Below, one piece after another: positions 13,133-18,817 of a DNA stretch of 18,817 nt (position 1 is its first letter; every line of letters begins with the position of its first letter). The translations under genes were made by a program, and so were the position numbers. Origin of the DNA: Alphaproteobacteria bacterium. Its GTDB lineage: Bacteria; Pseudomonadota; Alphaproteobacteria; Micavibrionales; Micavibrionaceae. Under the pieces are notes generated by a model. The model was not told where the DNA came from. It saw only the letters and a program-made list of their open reading frames with translations, and did not search any database. The stretch is from the NCBI GenBank assembly GCA_030432775.1, contig JAUILO010000032.1, positions 1-18,817 on the forward strand, in the 5' to 3' direction.

Positions 13133-14800
13133 ATGTTTGGGAAGAAGGTTTCAGATAATAGTCCGGTACGTAAAATGCCTGCGGTGAGTAGTGTGGAGGA
13201 AAAATCTTCGCAGAAAGTTAATGTGGATGATAAACGAAAATCGGATACGACGTATAAGGATATGGGTAAGATACAGCCTGTGCGTAAGAAAAATGCGCCA
13301 CCCAAAATTTCCGAAGAAGATCGTGAGGTTTTAAGCGCTCTGGCAGAAAGTGGCGCTGTTGGCAAAAGCAAAGTTTTGTCCTCTGATACAGCCTCTAAAC
13401 AACTAAAGGCTCATAGGGGTAATCAGGTTAGTAAAAGCGGCAAGGCTGAAAAAAAGCCGGATATGTTTGATGATGAATTTGCTGAACAGCAACGAAAGGA
13501 AGACGCAGCGCCAAAGAATAACGCGACATCGCTGCGGCTGGAGCGCGCACGAAACCGCATATGGCTGGATTTACGTGATGGCATAGATTTACAAGCGCTT
13601 GCGCGAATGGATCTGGTTGCAGCCAGAGATGAAATTGCTTCGGCGGTACAGGAAATATCCCGTTTTCGAAATCTGGATATTACACCGGCCGAGCTTGATC
13701 AGGTGGCCAAAGAATGTGCCGATGATATGCTTGGCTATGGGCCGCTTGAAGTGCTTCTTGATCAAGATGGCATCGCCGATATCATGATTAACGGGCCGGA
13801 TACCGTTTATATCGAAAAAAACGGAAAGATTGAAAAAGCAGGGATTAGTTTTCGTGATAATAATCACCTGACAACAATTTGTCAGCGCATAGTGGGCGCA
13901 ATTGGTCGCCGTGTTGATGAGTCTTCTCCTATATGTGATGCGCGGTTACCAGATGGATCGCGTGTGAATGTCATTATACCGCCACTGGCTGTTGATGGAT
14001 CTTGCATGACTATTCGTAAGTTCACAAAAGATAAATTGACGCTGGATAGGCTTGTCGAGTTTGGTTCTGTAACGCCAAGCTGTGCAAAGCTCATAATGGC
14101 GATTGGCCGTTGCCGCGTTAATATTCTGGTCTCTGGTGGTACGGGCTCTGGTAAAACAACGATGCTGAATTGTCTTACCCGTTATATCGAACAGGATGAA
14201 CGTATTGTGACATGTGAAGATGCGTGTGAGCTGCAACTACAGCAGCCCCATGTTGTGCGTCTTGAAACGCGCCCGCCCAACCTTGAAGGCGTGGGGGAGG
14301 TGACAATGCGTGATCTTGTGCGGAACTGTCTGCGGATGCGGCCGGAACGTATTATTGTGGGTGAGGTGCGCGGACCCGAAGCATTTGATTTGTTGCAAGC
14401 GATGAATACCGGTCACGATGGTTCAATGGGCACGGTACATGCCAATAATCCGCGCGAGGCATTATCGCGTATGGAAAATATGATTGCTATGGGCGGTTTG
14501 AATTTGCCAAGCGTAGCGGTACGCGAGCAGATTGCTTCGGCGGTTAATGTCATTATACAGATACAGCGCCTGCGCGATGGGTCGCGAACGGTCACTCATA
14601 TTAGTGAGATTACAGGCATGGAAGGCCCGGTTGTTACTATGCAGGATTTGTTTGTTCTGGATATTGATGGTGAGGACGATAATGGTATGCTGATTAAAAA
14701 GCTGCATTCCACAGGTCTGCGCCCCAAATTCTTTGATAAGGCCAGACAATATGGGGTGGAGCAGTTAATAATGGATGCTATGGAAGAGGCTTTCGACTAA
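13133..14800 (+). CDS. cpaF: CpaF/TadA secretion ATPase
   Basis: CpaF is the hexameric cytoplasmic ATPase that drives Tad pilus assembly, and in some species also retraction. The 555-residue product has a long polar, Lys/Ser-rich N-terminal region (about 1-125) that looks disordered. An N-terminal domain with LGYGPLEVLLDQDGIADIMING follows. The ATPase core has Walker A GGTGSGKTT (residues 335-343), the Walker B-type segment RIIVGEVRG (Glu411), and a histidine-box segment TVHANN (His436). All key residues are present. The start is supported by AAGGA about 10 bases upstream. It lies 49 bases after cpaE and 42 before tadB, inside the same block. Confidence 0.97.
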   Translation: MFGKKVSDNSPVRKMPAVSSVEEKSSQKVNVDDKRKSDTTYKDMGKIQPVRKKNAPPKISEEDREVLSALAESGAVGKSKVLSSDTASKQLKAHRGNQVSKSGKAEKKPDMFDDEFAEQQRKEDAAPKNNATSLRLERARNRIWLDLRDGIDLQALARMDLVAARDEIASAVQEISRFRNLDITPAELDQVAKECADDMLGYGPLEVLLDQDGIADIMINGPDTVYIEKNGKIEKAGISFRDNNHLTTICQRIVGAIGRRVDESSPICDARLPDGSRVNVIIPPLAVDGSCMTIRKFTKDKLTLDRLVEFGSVTPSCAKLIMAIGRCRVNILVSGGTGSGKTTMLNCLTRYIEQDERIVTCEDACELQLQQPHVVRLETRPPNLEGVGEVTMRDLVRNCLRMRPERIIVGEVRGPEAFDLLQAMNTGHDGSMGTVHANNPREALSRMENMIAMGGLNLPSVAVREQIASAVNVIIQIQRLRDGSRTVTHISEITGMEGPVVTMQDLFVLDIDGEDDNGMLIKKLHSTGLRPKFFDKARQYGVEQLIMDAMEEAFD

Positions 14801-14842
14801 TATAGAATTTCGTTGAATCTTAATTGCTGTGAAGTAGGATAT

Positions 14843-15823
14843 ATGAGCCCAGTTGTTATCATATTTGCATTACTGATTATTCTGGCACTTATGGGGGTCA
14901 TGGTGGCCTTGATGCTTAGTAATCAAGCACAGCAAAAGCAAAGACGCCTTGCTGTTATTCAGGGTAAGGCATCATCCTCAGGCGAAAAAGATGAAAAGAC
15001 GATTCAAAATAAGCGTCGTGATGAATTGGCCAGAAAACTTAAGGATTCCGAATTAGAGGGCGGCAAATCGCGCAAAAAAGCTAAGATGGCTGAACTTTTA
15101 ATTCAGGCGGGTTTATCGATTAGCACAAAACAGTTTTGGATATTCTCGCTTTTACTGGGTGTGTTTTTAGCGCTTTTGTCAAAATTGTTCGGTCAGAGCA
15201 ATGTTGTTGTTTTGATGATGCTTATTACCGGTTCACTTGGTATTCCGCGTTTTATCCTAAAACGTAAGATAAAAAAACGTCAGAAGAAGTTTTTAGAAGA
15301 ATTTGCCGATGCGCTGGAGGCAATGACCAGACTATTAAAATCCGGTATGCCTGTGAGTGAGGCTATTGCGATGGCTGGCCGTGAATATGCTGATAGCCCT
15401 GTTGGCGAAGAAATGATGCAGATTTATGATGCACAGCGCGTGGGTATTCCGTTATCAGAAGCTGTGACCGCAGCGACAAACCGTATGCCGCTTACAGAAA
15501 TGCAGATGTTTGCCACAGGTATCTCCATTCAATCGCAGACGGGCTCGAGTTTGTCTGAAGTGTTGATGGGGCTGGCTGGCGTGATACGGGCGCGGTTTCG
15601 TTTAAAACGTAAGGTGCAGGCTCTATCATCGGAGGCCAAGGCATCTGCGATGATTATCGGCGCATTGCCGTTTTTGGTGGGCGGCGGTTTGTTTGCCATT
15701 AATCCTGAATATATCAATATTCTGTTTGGCTCTTTATTGGGGCAGATCATGGTGGCAGGTAGCGCGGTTTGGATGGCTATCGGTATTTTTGTCATGAAGA
15801 TCATGATTAATTTTAGAATATAG
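14843..15823 (+). CDS. tadB: TadB inner-membrane platform protein
   Basis: TadB and TadC are GspF-type inner-membrane proteins that form the platform on which the CpaF motor acts. The 326-residue form has an N-terminal membrane segment (about 5-25), then a basic cytoplasmic linker. Paired hydrophobic segments follow near 95-140. The T2SSF domain has EEFADALEAMTRLLKSGMPVSEAIAMAG near residues 150-180, and two further membrane segments lie at the C terminus. I chose ATG 14843, preceded by AGTAGGA. The TTG at 14813 would add ten residues, including a cysteine pair, and has no Shine-Dalgarno. Confidence 0.93.
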   Translation: MSPVVIIFALLIILALMGVMVALMLSNQAQQKQRRLAVIQGKASSSGEKDEKTIQNKRRDELARKLKDSELEGGKSRKKAKMAELLIQAGLSISTKQFWIFSLLLGVFLALLSKLFGQSNVVVLMMLITGSLGIPRFILKRKIKKRQKKFLEEFADALEAMTRLLKSGMPVSEAIAMAGREYADSPVGEEMMQIYDAQRVGIPLSEAVTAATNRMPLTEMQMFATGISIQSQTGSSLSEVLMGLAGVIRARFRLKRKVQALSSEAKASAMIIGALPFLVGGGLFAINPEYINILFGSLLGQIMVAGSAVWMAIGIFVMKIMINFRI

Positions 15824-15875
15824 AAGTTCAATAATTGGAAGCTGAATAACGAATTAGGGAATTGGTCGTTTAAAT

Positions 15876-16826
15876 ATGGATCCGGAAGTACAGCAAACAT
15901 TAATCGTCTTTATAAGCGCGCTTGCCGCGGCACTTTCCTTTGCCGGTTTTGTTATTCCTCTTTTGAAACGTACCGAGAAAAAAGAGCGCTATCAGGCGAT
16001 TATCGAGAAAAAGCGTAGGGATTTATTTGCTCAGGCCAAAGACGAGCTTTCCAATAAAAAGACCAGGGAGAGTATGAGCGCAAGCGATTCTGTTGCGATG
16101 TTCTTCAAAGTGCAAAAGCTTATGGGGGCTATGGGAGAAAAAGTGCGCAACCAGATGTTACAGGCAGGCATTCGCAATCCATCTGCGCCGATTAAATTTT
16201 TGATTGCTAAATTTACATTGCCGCTCATTTTGATGGGTATTGCGATGATGGTTTTGAGCTCGTCTGAAAAGGAAATAGCTAATTCAATTGTGGTGATCAT
16301 TTTGTTTTTGGCCGTGGTGATTGGCTATAAACTACCTAGTATTGTTATTAAAAACCAGATCATGAAACGCACAGATGAAATTAACATCACATTTCCGGAT
16401 GCGCTGGATATGATGCTGGTTTGTGTTCAGGGTGGCATTGGTTTGGAGCAGGCTATTAGCCGGATTGCTGATGAAATGGCGGAACATTCGGAAACACTTG
16501 CTGAAGAGCTTGGTATTTTAAGTGCTGAAATGGCGATGCTTAACGACCGGCGTGTGGCGTTACAGGATTTTGCGCGGCGGGTCGGCAGTCCTGCAGCGAA
16601 GTCATTTTCCACAGCACTGGTTCAGGCCGAGCAATATGGTACATCCGTTGCGCAGGCGATGAAGGTTATGTCGGAAGAATTGCGCGATCAGCGTATGGCT
16701 AAAGCCGAGCAGAAGGCCGCAGCTTTGCCGCCGAAACTCACCGTGCCGATGATTGCGTTTTTCTTGCCTGTCTTGTTTGTCGTGATTTTAGGGCCGGCGA
16801 TTTTGCAGGCTATGGAAACCTTCTAG
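15876..16826 (+). CDS. tadC: TadC inner-membrane platform protein
   Basis: The second GspF-like platform protein, 316 residues. A membrane segment at about residues 8-29 is followed by a basic helical linker and a pair of hydrophobic segments near 108-153. The T2SSF domain has TFPDALDMMLVCVQGGIGLEQAISRIADEM near 169-198, and a C-terminal membrane segment covers about 285-312. The late KAEQKAAALPPKLTVPMIAFFLPVLF segment is characteristic of TadC. Fifty-two bases separate it from tadB, with only a weak Shine-Dalgarno. It is the last + strand gene of the locus. The next gene converges on it with 57 bases between and no clear terminator for either. Confidence 0.93.
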   Translation: MDPEVQQTLIVFISALAAALSFAGFVIPLLKRTEKKERYQAIIEKKRRDLFAQAKDELSNKKTRESMSASDSVAMFFKVQKLMGAMGEKVRNQMLQAGIRNPSAPIKFLIAKFTLPLILMGIAMMVLSSSEKEIANSIVVIILFLAVVIGYKLPSIVIKNQIMKRTDEINITFPDALDMMLVCVQGGIGLEQAISRIADEMAEHSETLAEELGILSAEMAMLNDRRVALQDFARRVGSPAAKSFSTALVQAEQYGTSVAQAMKVMSEELRDQRMAKAEQKAAALPPKLTVPMIAFFLPVLFVVILGPAILQAMETF

Positions 16827-16883
16827 GTTTATCTCTTTTCTTAAATTCATTATTAATTGTGCAGGATACAGGAAGGATGGATA

Positions 16884-17792
16884 TTAGTTAAAGCTACGCT
16901 GTTTCTTTGGCTTTGGCGCTTCTTCTTGACTTTGTTCTGCGACGGGTTCTTCTGTGTCCTTCGCGTTATCACCTGACATATCTTCTGTGTCTTCATCCGG
17001 TGTTGCTGTGCCTGAACCGCCTTTTTGACTATCTGCTTTTTTCGGTTTTACGCTGGGTACTGGAATTGGCACTGCTTCTGCTGCAGGTGTGTATGATTTG
17101 TTTTGCAGAGCTGAGACAATACGCAGGTTTCGCTCTATCTCTATGCGCTCGGGCGCAGCGCTTGCTGCGCGTTCTAGTATGCTAATAGCTTCGGTGACTT
17201 GTCCTTGCGCAGCAAGGTTCAGGCCAAGGTTGTTCAGCAATGTTGAGGGGTCACCTTCCCAGTTCTCAAGCGCTTTGCGAAAGGCAATTTCGGCCTCTTT
17301 ATGGTGGCTTTGCGCGTCGAGCGCTATGCCAAGCACGTGCTGGGCTCTGGCGCTATCAGGTTTATCGACCAAGGCTTTGCGCGCGTATTCTTCGGCCATA
17401 CTGTAATTACCGATTGCCGATTGCAGGGCAGAGTACTCGATTAATACATCTGTGTTCTTATGTTCTCCATAGTTTTTGGCGAATGGTCCTAAAACAAGCG
17501 CGGCGCGCTGGTAACGTCCAACATAACGTAGCGCTTTGGCGTAGCGGACTGTGATAGCAGGATCAGAGCTGTTGCGTTTATACATGTTCTCTAGAAGCTC
17601 GACAGATTCATTGAGCTTGCCACGGGACATTGCATCATTGGTGGCGCGCGCCAATACGGAATCGATGCGGTCTAAATTGGCAGATGCTCCGCTACTTGAT
17701 GTTCCTGTCGTTTGACATGCTGATAATGTTAATCCTGCGGAAATAAGCAGTCCGGTGACAAGTATTGATTTTCGGAAATTTATGCGTGTCAT
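16884..17792 (-). CDS. tadD: TadD, TPR lipoprotein of the Tad locus
   Basis: TadD-type proteins are outer-membrane lipoproteins with tetratricopeptide repeats that help the Tad secretin assemble. The 302-residue product has a signal peptide ending LSAC, with lipid attachment expected at Cys26. About four to five TPR units run from roughly residue 45 to 225, for example AEEYARKALVDKPDSARAQ and EAEIAFRKALENWEGDPST. The last 60 or so residues are a low-complexity Pro/Lys/Glu/Asp tail, probably disordered. It faces the rest of the locus from the opposite strand, so its expression is not coupled to tadB and tadC. The 97 bases upstream of it show no clear promoter, so it may be cotranscribed with the upstream gene at 17890-18507. 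Confidence 0.9.
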   Translation of the reverse strand: MTRINFRKSILVTGLLISAGLTLSACQTTGTSSSGASANLDRIDSVLARATNDAMSRGKLNESVELLENMYKRNSSDPAITVRYAKALRYVGRYQRAALVLGPFAKNYGEHKNTDVLIEYSALQSAIGNYSMAEEYARKALVDKPDSARAQHVLGIALDAQSHHKEAEIAFRKALENWEGDPSTLLNNLGLNLAAQGQVTEAISILERAASAAPERIEIERNLRIVSALQNKSYTPAAEAVPIPVPSVKPKKADSQKGGSGTATPDEDTEDMSGDNAKDTEEPVAEQSQEEAPKPKKQRSFN

Positions 17793-17889
17793 ATGCTAAG
17801 ACTTTCTCTCTTTAGAATTTTTTCTTCATAGAATCATCTGTTTGGGAAGCGCGTTGTTAACCGGATGTATATTATCTGTTTGCCAAGCT

Positions 17890-18507
17890 TTATGGAAGGT
17901 CTTGGCTAGATAAGTTTTGGTTTGATGCCAAATTATTTTGTGCTGTCATATCTTCTTGTTGTGTTGCCTTCTGGTTCGCTGATGGCATGGCGATTTCGTG
18001 ACACATATCCGGACAAAAATAAACGCGGGTTTGTTGGCAAGTGTCGCTGTTTGACGAACTGCAACTCGTGCGGATGCGTATATATTGTTTTTGTGGCGCG
18101 CCGACAATGGCGTGGCGCTGCATAATCACGTTTCCTTTTTCATCCAGCACAGTAAAGAATGTCGCGCCTGGCTGGCGTGGCACAAGAACAATACGGTTTG
18201 GACTATCGATAAAGATGCTTAGATGCTGTTCATTTCCCAAAATCACGCGTGCGGCTTTGCTGTTTAGCTCGATGATTTCCGATTTATCCGGCGTAAGCGC
18301 AATTGGCGGGTGCGTGTATTGCTTGGGCTCTAACTTTACATTTGTGAGATTTACTGTGGCTTGTGGCGGCATGACCGATCCATCAATGTCCAGTGGTGCT
18401 GTTTGTGCAAACGCAGTTGAAACCTGCAATATGATGTATATAAAAATCATTGCTAAATACAAAGCAATGTATCGCGGTGATGCGATGTTATCCAATATAT
18501 GATTCAT
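17890..18507 (-). CDS. Exported stand-alone pilus/secretin N-terminal-domain protein
   Basis: The 205-residue protein begins with a signal peptide ending AFAQ, with cleavage near residue 35. The middle (about 65-135) reads like the pilus formation N-terminal domain that also opens CpaC: a short motif ending IELNSKAARVILGN, then IVLVPRQPGATFFTVLDEKGN, compared with LYLVGRAIGDTNLIALDAQGN in CpaC. No secretin barrel follows. Instead comes a segment with four cysteines (TSCSSSNSDTC, YFCPDMC), likely disulphide-bonded in the periplasm, and a Gln/Asn-rich tail. It is probably an accessory of the Tad secretin, transcribed with tadD. The start is supported by AAGGG seven bases upstream on the - strand. 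Confidence 0.82.
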   Translation of the reverse strand: MNHILDNIASPRYIALYLAMIFIYIILQVSTAFAQTAPLDIDGSVMPPQATVNLTNVKLEPKQYTHPPIALTPDKSEIIELNSKAARVILGNEQHLSIFIDSPNRIVLVPRQPGATFFTVLDEKGNVIMQRHAIVGAPQKQYIRIRTSCSSSNSDTCQQTRVYFCPDMCHEIAMPSANQKATQQEDMTAQNNLASNQNLSSQDLP

Positions 18508-18537
18508 GACGATCCCTTACCCAATTACCCTCCTTTT

Positions 18538-18543
18538 ATTATA
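18538..18543 (-). promoter_or_regulatory. Candidate -10 box for the pilus N-domain/tadD operon
   Basis: ATTATA on the + strand is TATAAT read on the - strand, 31 bases before the gene start. The -35 position reads CAGTTA, a poor match, but it lies within a 14-bp palindrome, so an activator or repressor may act here. Confidence 0.4.
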
Positions 18544-18552
18544 AGGCTGTTC

Positions 18553-18566
18553 CAGTTAAGTAACTG
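18553..18566. promoter_or_regulatory. 14-bp palindrome, candidate operator
   Basis: CAGTTA-AG-TAACTG is a perfect inverted repeat. It lies 9 bases upstream of the candidate -10 on the - strand and overlaps the -35 position. The location suits a dimeric regulator; none can be named. Confidence 0.45.
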
Positions 18567-18632
18567 CGAATTTTCGATACAATTTTAAATGCTTATGATC
18601 TAAATTTTATCGTTATAATAAAGGGTTATGGG

Positions 18633-18817
18633 CTATTTGTGATCGCGCAGGGCTTGATGGAGTTGCTCGCGGATCATACGGATATGAACGCGCAGATTAT
18701 ACAATTCATCCGTATAGGAAAGCGGTACTTGTGTCTTTTTAACGTCTGCGTCGATCTGGTCTAGGGATGATAAAGCCGTTTTGATATCATCTTTGTTATC
18801 AAGGGTAATGTCTTCCA
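18633..18817 (-). CDS. Unrecognised protein, C-terminal fragment
   Basis: A reading frame on the - strand is open from the right edge to a TAG at 18633-18635, giving the last 60 residues of a protein whose start lies outside the window. The visible part is hydrophilic and rich in Asp, Lys, Leu and Arg. It ends in a strongly amphipathic helix (LYNLRVHIRMIREQLHQAL). No family was recognised. It is oriented like the pilus N-domain gene and 125 bases upstream of it. A separate candidate promoter in the gap suggests they are not a single unit. The reading frame could be a chance ORF, but the codon choice and the length argue for a real gene end. Confidence 0.55.
   Translation of the reverse strand, partial: EDITLDNKDDIKTALSSLDQIDADVKKTQVPLSYTDELYNLRVHIRMIREQLHQALRDHK

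Noticed and set aside
16838..16855. CtrA box between tadC and tadD
   Set aside because: The two TTAA halves are separated by 8 bases, not 7, and lie between convergent genes where an activator site makes little sense.
18615..18620. TATAAT on the + strand near the right end
   Set aside because: It would drive transcription antisense into the end of the - strand gene, and no -35 is apparent. The region is simply AT-rich.
1..18817. Mobile element, CRISPR array, tRNA or prophage traces
   Set aside because: No transposase or integrase motif, no regularly spaced repeats, no tRNA-like cloverleaf and no terminal inverted repeats with target duplications were seen.

Overview
The window reads as a chromosomal segment of an alphaproteobacterium. 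Base composition by eye is moderate (not computed). The main support for the assignment is the CpaA-F/TadBCD gene set with alphaproteobacterial-style CpaB, CpaC, CpaD and TadG sequences, plus a CtrA-type TTAA-N7-TTAA box in front of the pilin gene. The genus cannot be told from the sequence.

Positions 1-1613 hold housekeeping genes on the + strand: the C-terminal end of glmM (cell-wall precursor synthesis) and a complete purA (AMP synthesis). Positions 1730-4392 hold an accessory module of three genes: a protein kinase-like protein whose catalytic loop has lost its aspartate, an overlapping second ORF that looks like the C-terminal continuation of the same protein and ends in a membrane anchor, and a lysine-rich multi-spanning membrane protein. 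A 228-base spacer (4393-4620) with a strong orphan terminator follows.

Positions 4621-16826 form an essentially complete Tad/Flp type IVc pilus locus on the + strand: two TadE-like minor pseudopilins, the vWA protein TadG, Flp major pilin, CpaA prepilin peptidase, CpaB, the CpaC secretin, CpaD lipoprotein, the CpaE/TadZ localisation ATPase, the CpaF/TadA motor ATPase, and the TadB and TadC platform proteins. Flp appears to have its own control unit: a CtrA-like box over the -35 position, a -10, a leader hairpin, a strong Shine-Dalgarno sequence and a strong terminator directly after the gene.

Converging on tadC from the - strand (16884-18507) are the TPR lipoprotein TadD and an exported protein that is a stand-alone copy of the secretin/pilus N-terminal domain, with four clustered cysteines. 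The last 185 bases hold the 3' end of an unrecognised - strand gene.

In the expected assembly, Flp and the TadE/G proteins are inserted into the inner membrane. CpaA processes the prepilins, CpaF with TadB/TadC extrudes Flp, and the fibre leaves through CpaC, helped by CpaB, CpaD and TadD, at a site set by CpaE. The least conventional parts are the split pseudokinase module just upstream of the pilus locus, several short tandem duplications sitting exactly in leader regions, and the stand-alone pilus N-domain protein. No stretch over 300 bases lacks a gene, and no tRNA, rRNA, insertion sequence or CRISPR array was seen.
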